DNA of 23,099 nt from Saprospiraceae bacterium (lineage in GTDB: Bacteria; Bacteroidota; Bacteroidia; Bacteroidales; JAIPBB01), in contig JAIPBB010000031.1 of the NCBI GenBank assembly GCA_021739805.1, positions 1 to 23,099 on the forward strand, given 5' to 3'. Position numbers and translations under genes: made by a program. This document shows, piece by piece, positions 13,265-23,099 of the stretch (the first letter of the stretch is position 1; every line of letters begins with the position of its first letter). Below the pieces are notes generated by a model that did no database searches, was not told where the DNA came from, and saw nothing but the letters and a program-made list of their open reading frames with translations.

Positions 13265-13327
13265 TTTGGAATTTGTATTTTTTAACATTGGAATTTATTT
13301 GGAATTTAGGATTTGTAATTTGTCATT
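13265..13327. repeat. Heptad array, T/G-rich arm, abutting the atpD stop codon
   Basis: Units TTTGGAA (13265), TTTGTAT, TTTTTAA, then after a slip TTTGGAA (13298), TTTAGGA, TTTGTAA and TTTGTCA (13319-13325). The next unit runs into the atpD stop codon (13328-13330). It is broadly complementary to 13153-13215. Confidence 0.8.
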
Positions 13328-14941
<1,614 letters not shown>

Positions 14942-15037
14942 TCAGCATTCAAAGCTTAAACAATAAAAAAATCAAAAAAAATCCTTTTAATATTCTTTAG
15001 GATAAATATTAATAATTAAAATTGACTGCAAAGATAA

Positions 15038-15967
15038 GTGAAAATATATAGAAATATAGATACATTTATTTCAAAAAAATTTCCGGTTGTAACATTAGGG
15101 ACTTTTGATGGTGTCCATCTTGGTCATCAGAAGATATTAAACAGGATTACTGAAGAAGCAAAGTTAAATAATGGTGAAAGCATTGTAATAACTTTTGACC
15201 CACATCCCCGTATGGTTTTAAAAAAAGCAAAAACCGGACTAAGCTTCATTAACACCATTGACGAGAAAATTGAGCTTCTGGAAAAAGCAAATATTGACAA
15301 TCTTATTATTATTAATTTCACTAAAGAATTTTCGCAATTAACATCCGAAGAATTTATCAAGCAATATTTAATCGATAAGCTGAAAATAAAAAAGTTAATT
15401 GTGGGGCATGACCACCATTTTGGACGTGACCGTATGGGCGATTGCTCTTTTCTTAGTGAAATGATGCAGGAGTTTAAGTTTGACTGCGAAAGAATTTCTG
15501 CACAAAAACTTAAAGCTGTTGAAGTTAGTTCTACAAAAATCAGGGAAGCACTTAAAAAAGGCGAGATTCAAAAAGCAAATTCTTTTTTAGGATATTGTTA
15601 TTCAATCACTGGGAGTGTTAAAAGTGGAAATAAAATAGGCAGAGAAATTGGTTTCCCAACAGCAAATATTGAAATTAAAGATAAGTCGAAGTTGATTCCT
15701 AAAATTGGTATTTATGCCATTAAAATTGATTATGAAGGAAAACGCTATAACGGAATGGCTTATATAGGGAAACGACCAACCTTTAATTTGAATGAGCTTA
15801 GAATAGAAACCAATATTTTCAATTTTGATAAAAATATTTACAATAAAGAAATTAAATTCTCTTTTGTTCAAAGAATCCGTGATGATGTGAAGTTTAATTC
15901 TATTGATGAATTAGAAGCTCAATTGATTTTGGATAAAAAAGCGGCGGAGCAAATACTTAATCTATAA
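15038..15967 (+). CDS. ribF: Bifunctional riboflavin kinase / FAD synthetase
   Basis: 309 residues, starting with GTG at 15038 (MKIYRNID), the usual family length. The N-terminal FAD synthetase has TLGTFDGVHLGHQKIL with the HxGH motif at 27-30, VITFDPHPR, and VGHDHHFGRDRMG. The SSTKIRE signature precedes the C-terminal riboflavin kinase domain (about 185-309), with GREIGFPTANI, YNGMAYIGKRPTFN and IETNIFNFD. It makes FMN and then FAD from riboflavin in the cytoplasm. It is divergent from atpD and only 44 nt upstream of the leucine-rich-repeat gene, so the two may share a transcript. No exact TAnnTTTG promoter is visible. Confidence 0.95.
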   Translation: MKIYRNIDTFISKKFPVVTLGTFDGVHLGHQKILNRITEEAKLNNGESIVITFDPHPRMVLKKAKTGLSFINTIDEKIELLEKANIDNLIIINFTKEFSQLTSEEFIKQYLIDKLKIKKLIVGHDHHFGRDRMGDCSFLSEMMQEFKFDCERISAQKLKAVEVSSTKIREALKKGEIQKANSFLGYCYSITGSVKSGNKIGREIGFPTANIEIKDKSKLIPKIGIYAIKIDYEGKRYNGMAYIGKRPTFNLNELRIETNIFNFDKNIYNKEIKFSFVQRIRDDVKFNSIDELEAQLILDKKAAEQILNL

Positions 15968-16011
15968 TTTATTAATAATTTTTTCGTTGGGTTAACATAT
16001 AAATATTGAAA

Positions 16012-16614
16012 ATGAAATACTCTTTTCTAATATTGGTTTTTACAATTATTTTCACAGGCAATTCTTCTGCTCAACTGCTCGATTCAATTGCCCTTTCTGA
16101 GCAAAAGGAATATACTACTCTTGAAGAAGCTCTTCAACATCCAAGTAGTGTTTATAAACTTAATCTAAAAAAGAAGAAATATAAAGTTATTCCAAAAGAA
16201 GTTTTCATCTTTAAAAATCTCCAGGTTTTGATTTTGAGCAATAATAAAATCACTGAAGTGCCTAAGGAAATTGGAAATTTAAAGAATCTCGAAAAACTTG
16301 ACCTTTCAAAAAATAAATTATATACTCTACCGCCCGAAATAGGAGAATTGGTTAATTTGAAGGATTTGATTATAAACCGAAATATGATTGAAACTTTGCC
16401 TAAAGAAATTGGCAATCTAACAAAATTGCGTTCTTTGGATATGTGGAGCAATGAGCTTTACCGCTTTCCTGATGAAATAAGTTTGCTGAAAGACAATTTA
16501 AAATTTGTTGATTTGAGAGTAATCCGAATGAGTTTCAAAGCACAGGACAAAATTTATGAGCAACTTCCAAATTCAACCATAATGTTTTCTAAAGGTTGTC
16601 ATTGTGATGATTGA
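16012..16614 (+). CDS. Secreted leucine-rich-repeat protein
   Basis: 200 residues from ATG 16012; a TTG at 16006 would add two residues but is less likely. A signal peptide (about 1-21, ending NSSAQ) is followed by five or so leucine-rich repeats of about 23 residues (about 55-170), such as LQVLILSNNKITEVPKEIG and LEKLDLSKNKLYTLPPEIG. These make a small curved solenoid used for protein binding. The C-terminus ends in a Cys/His/Asp cluster (GCHCDD) that could form a disulfide or bind metal. There is no T9SS tail and no lipobox, so periplasmic location is likely. The partner is unknown. It follows ribF by 44 nt. The 113-nt gap after it has no clean + strand terminator. Confidence 0.75.
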   Translation: MKYSFLILVFTIIFTGNSSAQLLDSIALSEQKEYTTLEEALQHPSSVYKLNLKKKKYKVIPKEVFIFKNLQVLILSNNKITEVPKEIGNLKNLEKLDLSKNKLYTLPPEIGELVNLKDLIINRNMIETLPKEIGNLTKLRSLDMWSNELYRFPDEISLLKDNLKFVDLRVIRMSFKAQDKIYEQLPNSTIMFSKGCHCDD

Positions 16615-16690
16615 TAACTCAAAATCTCAAACCCTTGCTTTTCACCGACCCGAAGGATGACAAGGTTTTAAGAAAGCTTTTTGCATATCA

Positions 16691-16722
16691 AGTCAGAGCT
16701 TCACTCAATTGAAACTCCGACT
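16691..16722 (-). terminator. 3' hairpin with G-U pairs after the 640-residue T9SS gene
   Basis: In minus-strand RNA AGTCGGAGTTTC pairs with GAAGCTCTGACT, 12 bp including two G-U pairs, around an 8-nt loop. It starts 5 nt after the stop at 16728. On the + strand the G-U positions become A-C mismatches, so the stem suits the minus transcript. No U-run follows, so it may protect the 3' end rather than terminate. Confidence 0.45.
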
Positions 16723-16727
16723 GCTTT

Positions 16728-18650
16728 CTATTTGGAAATTATTATTTTCCCATTAAAGCTCTCCCCTGCTTCCAATTTATAAAAATAAACTCCTGATTCA
16801 AGCTTGCCTGTGCTTAGTTGATATTTGTTTTCTCCCTTTTTCAAAACCCTTTCCATCACTTTTCTTCCCAAATTATTATAAAGCTCAAATATACAATCCT
16901 GATGCTGAAGTTCATTAAACTCAATTATAATAAAACCAGAAGCTGGATTTGGATAGATTACTAATTCCTGATTATTAATTACTAATTGGTTTACACCCAC
17001 CGTACTATCAACAACAGTAATTAAAATACTATCAAAAGAAATATTTCCCATAGTATCGGTTACCTGCAAAAAAAAGAAAGTAGAAGTATCAGGAAAAACA
17101 ATAGGTTTACCTATTGTAGTATCACTAATGTTGAAATTTGGTGACCAAAGATATTGCACAAAACTAAAGTTATGAGTGCCGATTTGAATACTATCGCCTA
17201 ACCAAATGCTTGTATCGTTGCCACAATTGGCAAAGTAACATTGTGCAACGCTAATTGTTATTGTATCCGTAAGGTGGATGTTTAATGAATCCCATTGCTC
17301 TAATATGTAAGTTATTGTTGAGTCAGGTTTGGTGTAGGTTAAACCGGAAGTGGAATCCAGTAAAAATGTTGAAGGCTGCCACAAATATTGATAATTTGGA
17401 TTATTATAAGTTCCAATTACAACACTATCTCCCAAACAAATTGTTGTATCTGCACCTGCATTTGGATAAAAACAATTAACAACAGTAATGTTAATCGTAT
17501 CTGTTTTTAGCACAGAGTTAGAATCCGTTTGAAAAACCACATAAGTAATATTTGAATCCGGTTTTGCATAAGGAGTACCTGATGTTGAATCCGTCAACCA
17601 AATATTAGGTTGCCATTGATATTGCATATAAGCAAGATTAAACTTGCCAAGATTAATACTATCACCTTTACAAATAGTTGTGTCTTTACCTGCCATTGCA
17701 GGAAGACAATCTACAAAAACTGTAATAGTATCTAATGTTTGATAGGCCCAGTTATCAGTAACACTTAGAATATAAGTTGTTGTTGTATCGGGTTTTGCAT
17801 AAGGTTTGCCCGGCTCATAAAAACTTAAACCCGAAGCCGGAAGCCAGGAATATGTATAATCCGAATAATCATGCGAGCCTATACGAACACTATCTCCATA
17901 ACAAATATATCTGTTTGCACCCGCATTGGCAGCATAATGAACTGTATCTGCCCGGCGAACTATTACATCGTCTATTAAGTAATAGGCACCATTATTACCA
18001 TAACCATTAGGTAATGAAGTGTTATTAACTATTATTTTATTTGTATTTGTATCATTATTGAAATTTCCAATTACTAAGTATTTCTCAGTTCCATTTGCTA
18101 TAAAACTACCTTGAATAACCATCCATTCTGATGTATCACTCAAATAATTAGTTGAAGAATTAGATATTTGAGGATTTAGATACAATGTTTTATCTGAAAA
18201 TGGTATTGCATAATTCACATTAATAAGAGTATCTGAAAAGGCTATCCCAACATTGGAAATTGCATATTTTGAGCTATTAGCCAAACTCAATTTAAAATTC
18301 ACAAAATACATCTGATTAGATTCTAATGTATCAATAAGTGAAGTTTCAATGTATTCTCTTGCATTTGGAAAAATATAATAAAATGCAGCACCGACATAAG
18401 AATCTCCAGTCGAAGGTTTTTGATAACCAGCAACATTTTGAGAGTCTGTGTGAAAACTCGAAGTTGACCAGCAATTGCTATAATAATCAGGTGTCATACT
18501 ATTAGCTGGATACCAATTCTCACAACTAACTGCCATAAAGTAATGGCAACTATCTTTCTTTTCAAAACTCCAATTTGAAATTAAGTTTTGAGAATAACTT
18601 GTAGCAATGATAAAAAAGAAAAACACAAGTATTAAATAGCTTTTTTTCAT
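16728..18650 (-). CDS. T9SS-exported surface protein with four Ig-like repeats
   Basis: 640 residues. Signal peptide (1-20, ending TSYS), then a jelly-roll-like domain (about 22-235, NLISNWSFE ... TPDYYSNC ... STGDSYVGA) of the type found at the N-terminus of many Bacteroidota surface proteins. Four Ig/PKD-like repeats of about 78 residues follow (about 240-315, 316-393, 394-470, 471-548). Each carries an AGxDTTICxGDSxxIG start, a YxWxP core and TxTYxL strands. Repeat 4 has SIWLGD where the others have IC, so it lacks one Cys. The C-terminal T9SS type A domain is about 566-640 (YPNPASGFIIIEF ... GVYFYKL). It is probably an adhesin or matrix component; I recognise no catalytic domain. It lies downstream of the 1,400-residue T9SS gene and shares its module types. 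Confidence 0.85.
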   Translation of the reverse strand: MKKSYLILVFFFFIIATSYSQNLISNWSFEKKDSCHYFMAVSCENWYPANSMTPDYYSNCWSTSSFHTDSQNVAGYQKPSTGDSYVGAAFYYIFPNAREYIETSLIDTLESNQMYFVNFKLSLANSSKYAISNVGIAFSDTLINVNYAIPFSDKTLYLNPQISNSSTNYLSDTSEWMVIQGSFIANGTEKYLVIGNFNNDTNTNKIIVNNTSLPNGYGNNGAYYLIDDVIVRRADTVHYAANAGANRYICYGDSVRIGSHDYSDYTYSWLPASGLSFYEPGKPYAKPDTTTTYILSVTDNWAYQTLDTITVFVDCLPAMAGKDTTICKGDSINLGKFNLAYMQYQWQPNIWLTDSTSGTPYAKPDSNITYVVFQTDSNSVLKTDTINITVVNCFYPNAGADTTICLGDSVVIGTYNNPNYQYLWQPSTFLLDSTSGLTYTKPDSTITYILEQWDSLNIHLTDTITISVAQCYFANCGNDTSIWLGDSIQIGTHNFSFVQYLWSPNFNISDTTIGKPIVFPDTSTFFFLQVTDTMGNISFDSILITVVDSTVGVNQLVINNQELVIYPNPASGFIIIEFNELQHQDCIFELYNNLGRKVMERVLKKGENKYQLSTGKLESGVYFYKLEAGESFNGKIIISK

Positions 18651-18666
18651 TTCAATAAAATAAATA

Positions 18667-18693
18667 AAAGGAAGGGCATTTAACCCTTCCTTT
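18667..18693 (-). terminator. Hairpin between the two T9SS genes, 16 nt before the downstream start
   Basis: Perfect 10-bp stem AAAGGAAGGG/CCCTTCCTTT with a 7-nt loop, followed on the minus strand by a U-rich stretch (TATTTATTTTATT). It may terminate the upstream gene. Because only 16 nt separate it from the ATG at 18650, it could also act as an attenuator or cover the ribosome-binding region of the downstream gene. Confidence 0.7.
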
Positions 18694-18734
18694 AGATGTT
18701 AATAATTTGTAAATAATTAGCATGAATATTAGTC

Positions 18735-18797
18735 GTAAATCATTCCAAATCACATTTTCCCCAGCCCTAAAGGGAGATGTTCTTTGAAATGATTTAC
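18735..18797 (-). repeat. Long nested inverted repeat downstream of the large T9SS gene
   Basis: GTAAATCATTCCAAA (18735-18749) faces TTTGAAATGATTTAC (18783-18797). The single mismatch becomes G-U in minus-strand RNA, giving a 15-bp stem. Inside, ACAT/ATGT, TCCC/GGGA and CCCT/AGGG form further stems. It starts 43 nt after the stop at 18840. Confidence 0.75.
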
Positions 18798-18839
18798 TTA
18801 GCTTTACAGCTGTATGAACTATACTCAACATTCTAACAT

Positions 18840-21800
18840 TTATTTTATAATTACAATTTTATCGTTTGCTTTTATTGCTCCATTAATTTTAACATAATAG
18901 AAATAGATTCCTGCATTATACTTTTCAGTATTAATTAGCAGTTTATTATTTCCTTCATTTAAATTATATTTTGCAATAAAACCACCTGTAACATCATAAA
19001 TTTTCAATTCCCCGCTTTGTTCTTCGGGTATTGTGCAAATAAATGTAAGCTGGTTTTTTGCTGGATTGGGGAATAATTGAATTTCTAATTCTTCCTGTTC
19101 CTGATTATTTGGATTTTTCCCATCTCCATTATAATATGAATATTCAAGATTGCTCGTAGTGTCATTATATTCACAAATATTCAACCAATATGTAGTATCA
19201 CCCAATTGCCTTAAAACTTCACGGGCAGAATAAACCGAAGGACCATATTCGAAAGGACATTTTTGTGCAAGAGCTTTCAAACTATTTTCTTCGGAATTTG
19301 AAAGTAAAACATTGCTGTCGCCAACAATACTGTTAAGAAAAATAGTATTAAATACTTTAAAGCATGAATCCATTTTGTTGGTTGTGTTCAAAGCATTATT
19401 CAAGGATTTTGCAAGATTAATATTATTGTTTTCAATGTATTGATGGATTAAGTGTGTTTTACCAATACTGTTTGACATCATCGACTGGCTAAACGAACTT
19501 AACAGAGAAGTGTTTGTTGATAACACTGGCTGTTTGGCTTTCCATTCAAGTAAATGATATTTATTAATCCATTTGCTTTCGCCAATAAAAGCATTATAAT
19601 TAATAGAATCATTAATGATTTTTGCAAGAAAATTTGCAGAAGGTTGCAAAATGCTTGTTGAAGTACTAATACTTGATACAGTATTGCTTTGGGATATTAA
19701 ATTGCTTTGAGAAGATGAAGATTTTCCACCCCCACCCGATGCATAATCTGCCATAATATTAGTACAATGATCGGGGTCATAAGAAGCATAATTTCCTGTT
19801 GTTGTATTTATTGTAAATGGGTATGGATTATTTGCTGAATTTACTAATGGTAAATACGGTGCTGCATTTTGCACCCAAAAAGGTGAGTTAGAACCATCAG
19901 CATCCTCACAATAAGTATCAGCAATCCCAAATGTACCATAAAACTCGTTATCATAAGGAGAGCCATCAGCACCCTGTGGTCCGATTAAACCACTAACATC
20001 GCTTAGTTGTATTCCTTTATTGCTGCTATTTAGAATATTTGCATAGTATGCTCCCGGAGAATTGCCATAAGGATTTATACAAACTCCAACATCATTTATT
20101 TCGTTATAGCCAACATTAGTCCAACCATTTAGGTTAATTTGTATGCCAATAATTCTTTCATCACTAGTAGTAGTAGAATTACTTGTAATATTGTTATATT
20201 CAATTTGTCCGGCAACATTTTTTGTAAGTATTCCTCTTGCCATATCATTTGGCAAAAGTGTTGTAGGTACATCCATATTAATTTCATTACAACTTATTAA
20301 AGCTTTAGTGTAATTCGTACATTCAATGCTCGATGTTATATAACCATCAACTGTATTTCCAATAATATAAGCAATGGCATTAGTTGGAGTAATATGATAA
20401 ATTCTAATAGCAGAGCTTAAGCCATTGTCTTGGTAATTAAAATCAAAAATATTACCAATAATATGAATATCTTTATTGGAATAAGCAAGGATTCCATGTT
20501 CACAATTAATAAAAGAATTGCTTTTATAATATCCGGCAGAGTTATCGCCACCTATATATATTTTAGCCAAAGGTTTATTAGGGTCATTATTAATTGCTTC
20601 GGAATAAATTCCATAGGAATTGTCGGGATAAGGTCCGGGAAAACTATATATTTGCTGGAATTGCATATTAGTAAATTCATTATTTAAAATGCGAATATAC
20701 GAATCTGTTGCTTTAATTCCAAAATCTTGATTTTTGAAAACATTGGAATTACTTACTGAAGTAGAGTCTCCAATAATTATTTTTTTCACGGAATTAACTT
20801 CAATTCCCGCATAAGACCTCTCTGTAAAATGAGGTAGTTTATTGAGAGAATTTGAAGTACAACTAAATACTGATGATATTATTTTTCCGGAGTGCTGATA
20901 ATTATAAGTTTCAACAACAATTCCTTTATAGTTCAAATCAAATTCTGTTGAACTAATATCAAAAGTACTGCCGTATCGTGAAACGACTGCATTTAAAGCG
21001 TTTTTTATTGTAGAATAATTACTAATTTCCAAAAAAGCATCTTTATGATTCAAATATATGCCATCCCATAACCAATATTCATGACATGCAGTTAGATTAC
21101 AATTATCAAAAATTAAATCAAAATCATCATTAATCACTAGTTTTGCCATAGCTCCAAAATATATTTGACAATCTGAAAATTGGACATTATCATCAATTTC
21201 TACAATTCCGTTAATAACGACTACTTCATTATTAAAAGTTGTTTGTCCATAATTTAAAATATTAGTATTGTATATATTATGGTCATATTGACTTGGAGTA
21301 CAACATTCAAAAACATTTAATACAGTATAATTATACTGGCAGCTAGCTTTCTCTATAACTTTAACACTAATTTCTGCTCCATTAAAAGGGATATTAGTCC
21401 AGTTTATCCAAACATCACTTACATTATTAAAAGGAGTTGTAAATTGTCCATAAATTGGGTTTATCTCCCAAATATAACTGAACAAGGGAGAAGGATTTTT
21501 AATTTCATAAAAAAGTAAGTTAGCGTCACAAGTATTATTATCGCCAAGAATTTCGGGTACAGCCATTGAAGGATTATATGTTGGATTAGTTATGTTAACA
21601 GTAATGGCATCAGTATTGGAACAAGAATTACCATCAACAACTGTAACTGTGTAGGTTGTTGTTACTATTGGATTAACAGTGTGCGAAATTCCTGCTCCAA
21701 GTCCATTATCCCAAGTATATGTTAGAGTTGGAGTTCCTGAGCTTCCTGAAGCATCAAGAATAGTGGATTCTCCCTGGCAAATTGTTACATCTACACCGGC

Positions 21801-23099
21801 ATCAGCAATTGGAGATGCTAATGTATTAACAACAATATTTTCAATTGCTTCACAGTGGTCCGAATAGGTAATTGTAACTGTGTATGTTGTCGTTACAGTT
21901 GGAGTTACAGTAGGACTTTGAAGAGTTGAACTAAATCCAGCAGGTATTGAACTCCATTGATAAGTTTGATTCGTATAATTACCACTTAAATTTGCAGTTA
22001 ACTGTACTGGATTTGTAGGACATACAGCTGTTGAAGGAAATGATGTTATTGATGCAGTTTCAGTAGGAACAATTTCAACATCATCAATATATATGACAGC
22101 ATAGTGTCCATTACTGCCTCCATCAGGTCGTATATATAGATAATTCAAGTTTGCTTGTCCTACACCTATTGTAAAAGGAATATTTACTGGTTGCCAATTT
22201 GCTGTTGTTGTTATTGAATGATTTGTTATAATAAATGGATTTGGAGTTGTTGGAGTATAAGGAACATTTAATAATCCAAATTCAATACCATTAACATAAT
22301 TAGTAGAACGATATTTAAATTTTAGAACATAAGCCCCTGTAGTCATAGCTTGTCCGTTGTTTATTATACTATAAACACTTTCATAACCATAATTAGGAGG
22401 ATTTATCCACATATATAAAAAATAGTTGTAGTTTCCAACTGTACCTTCTTGTCTTAATTGTGGAGTATTTTGAGAATAATATCCACGACCCCATCCACAA
22501 ACATTGGAGTATGGAGTTATTTGTAAACCAAATGGATTATTCCATGTATTAATATCAGCACCTGTTGGATTTGGTTGATTGTTCCAATAGGACATTAAGT
22601 CATTATTAATATTACTTTCAACGAAATATCCATTTGGCACTAAATTACAATATGGTGGCGGGCAACTTAGTGGTACATTGACTGTTATAGGTCCAGCTAA
22701 TAATAATCCAAAATATCCACTTACAGCCTGATTTTGTTCTATTTTAATATAATAGTTTTGCTGAGCATTTAAATTATCAACATTTATTGATGAGTCTTCC
22801 TGTGCAATGTTAGTCGATTCAAGTAAATTCAGATTGTTACAAGAATTTTCGTATAAACTCATTTGAGTTAATGTTGCAATTGGCGAGCTTTGAGGTTGAG
22901 TAATTAAAATATGTGCTGTACTAGTTGTTGCTGTGAACTGTATCCAATATTCAGTTCCTGTGATGTTGTATTCCTGTTGAGTGTTTATGTTGATCGTTAC
23001 CGCAGTACTACAAGTACTCTGGCTAAATAACTCTGCGGTTGAAAACAGAATTAACACTATTGCAGCACAAAGACCAATTAACAGTCTTTTTAATTTGGG
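18840..23099 (-). CDS. Very large T9SS-exported surface protein with PKD and parallel beta-helix domains (start outside window)
   Basis: The frame stays open to the right edge. The GTG at 23057 is internal: the 14 codons before it (PKLKRLLIGLCAAI) continue a signal peptide ending near LFSQS, so the true start is just outside. Layout, counted from that GTG: a pre-peptidase-C-like domain (about 15-125); a jelly-roll domain (about 138-332, CNLVPNGYF ... YIDDVEIV); two PKD/Ig-like domains (about 335-411 and 416-489, the second with ADAGVDVTICQGES); a third Ig-like domain (about 500-585); a right-handed parallel beta-helix (about 590-1025, with repeated short turns such as YGIYSEAINN and HGILAYSNKDIHIIGN); a Gly/Ser linker (about 1107-1140); a helical stretch (about 1141-1300); and a T9SS type A domain (about 1328-1405, FPNPAKNQLTF). 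Beta-helices often bind or cleave polysaccharide, but no catalytic signature is recognised, so adhesion is as likely. Confidence 0.87.
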   Translation of the reverse strand, partial: PKLKRLLIGLCAAIVLILFSTAELFSQSTCSTAVTININTQQEYNITGTEYWIQFTATTSTAHILITQPQSSPIATLTQMSLYENSCNNLNLLESTNIAQEDSSINVDNLNAQQNYYIKIEQNQAVSGYFGLLLAGPITVNVPLSCPPPYCNLVPNGYFVESNINNDLMSYWNNQPNPTGADINTWNNPFGLQITPYSNVCGWGRGYYSQNTPQLRQEGTVGNYNYFLYMWINPPNYGYESVYSIINNGQAMTTGAYVLKFKYRSTNYVNGIEFGLLNVPYTPTTPNPFIITNHSITTTANWQPVNIPFTIGVGQANLNYLYIRPDGGSNGHYAVIYIDDVEIVPTETASITSFPSTAVCPTNPVQLTANLSGNYTNQTYQWSSIPAGFSSTLQSPTVTPTVTTTYTVTITYSDHCEAIENIVVNTLASPIADAGVDVTICQGESTILDASGSSGTPTLTYTWDNGLGAGISHTVNPIVTTTYTVTVVDGNSCSNTDAITVNITNPTYNPSMAVPEILGDNNTCDANLLFYEIKNPSPLFSYIWEINPIYGQFTTPFNNVSDVWINWTNIPFNGAEISVKVIEKASCQYNYTVLNVFECCTPSQYDHNIYNTNILNYGQTTFNNEVVVINGIVEIDDNVQFSDCQIYFGAMAKLVINDDFDLIFDNCNLTACHEYWLWDGIYLNHKDAFLEISNYSTIKNALNAVVSRYGSTFDISSTEFDLNYKGIVVETYNYQHSGKIISSVFSCTSNSLNKLPHFTERSYAGIEVNSVKKIIIGDSTSVSNSNVFKNQDFGIKATDSYIRILNNEFTNMQFQQIYSFPGPYPDNSYGIYSEAINNDPNKPLAKIYIGGDNSAGYYKSNSFINCEHGILAYSNKDIHIIGNIFDFNYQDNGLSSAIRIYHITPTNAIAYIIGNTVDGYITSSIECTNYTKALISCNEINMDVPTTLLPNDMARGILTKNVAGQIEYNNITSNSTTTSDERIIGIQINLNGWTNVGYNEINDVGVCINPYGNSPGAYYANILNSSNKGIQLSDVSGLIGPQGADGSPYDNEFYGTFGIADTYCEDADGSNSPFWVQNAAPYLPLVNSANNPYPFTINTTTGNYASYDPDHCTNIMADYASGGGGKSSSSQSNLISQSNTVSSISTSTSILQPSANFLAKIINDSINYNAFIGESKWINKYHLLEWKAKQPVLSTNTSLLSSFSQSMMSNSIGKTHLIHQYIENNNINLAKSLNNALNTTNKMDSCFKVFNTIFLNSIVGDSNVLLSNSEENSLKALAQKCPFEYGPSVYSAREVLRQLGDTTYWLNICEYNDTTSNLEYSYYNGDGKNPNNQEQEELEIQLFPNPAKNQLTFICTIPEEQSGELKIYDVTGGFIAKYNLNEGNNKLLINTEKYNAGIYFYYVKINGAIKANDKIVIIK

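Noticed and set aside
16619..16665. + strand terminator after the leucine-rich-repeat gene (AAACC-C-TTG with CAAGGTTT)
   Set aside because: The stem has a bulge and a loop of over 20 nt, so it is too weak to call.

Overview
The window looks like chromosome from a low-GC member of the Bacteroidota, probably near the Bacteroidales. Four things point there: three secreted proteins ending in type IX secretion (T9SS, por) C-terminal sorting domains, TAnnTTTG-type -7 promoter elements, an F-ATPase epsilon subunit of only 78 residues beside beta, and an ExbB-ExbD-TonB set of the kind common in this phylum. I see no tRNA, rRNA, CRISPR array, insertion sequence or phage gene. Most genes are ordinary chromosomal genes.

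Layout. 2-1894 (+): C-terminal part of a Pif1/RecD-like helicase with HRDC and helix-turn-helix tails, cut by the left edge. 2059-4111 (-): exbB, exbD and tonB, in that transcriptional order. 4399-5895 (-): a secreted C45-like acyltransferase/peptidase with a T9SS tail and a dockerin-like calcium loop. 5896-6396: 501 bases without a protein gene, holding an isolated + strand terminator (candidate small RNA) and 7-nt repeats. 6397-8100 (+): C69 dipeptidase. 8217-9953 (+): double ATPase of a peptide-type ABC transporter. 9975-11545 (-): udk then aat. 11949-12704 (+): TSUP (TauE/SafE) permease. 12835-14842 (-): atpD then atpC. 15038-16614 (+): ribF and a secreted leucine-rich-repeat protein. 16728-23099 (-): two large T9SS surface proteins; the larger is cut by the right edge, so its true start is outside the window.

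The most unusual signal lies between the genes. Many spacers consist of degenerate short repeats in strict 7-nt phase (in two places about 9-nt phase). The words differ from spacer to spacer: AACTAGC, ACGAGTT, GAATAAT, ATTCCAA, GCCTTTT, ATTTGGG. Several occur as facing A/C-rich and T/G-rich arms that can fold back. Seven genes (helicase, tonB, exbD, ABC ATPase, aat, udk, atpD) have such an array overlapping or within about 5 nt of the stop codon and show no hairpin terminator. Most other genes that need a 3' end have a hairpin instead (C69, atpC, both large T9SS genes, and more weakly the C45 gene and the TSUP gene). This suggests the arrays have a 3'-end or mRNA-processing role, or that stop codons are where they are tolerated.

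The genes support envelope and core functions: proton-driven TonB energisation, T9SS-exported surface proteins, amide and peptide hydrolysis (C45-like, C69) with a peptide-type ABC ATPase nearby, ATP synthase, flavin cofactor synthesis, uridine salvage and N-end-rule tagging. A dedicated peptide-use system is only an inference from gene proximity.
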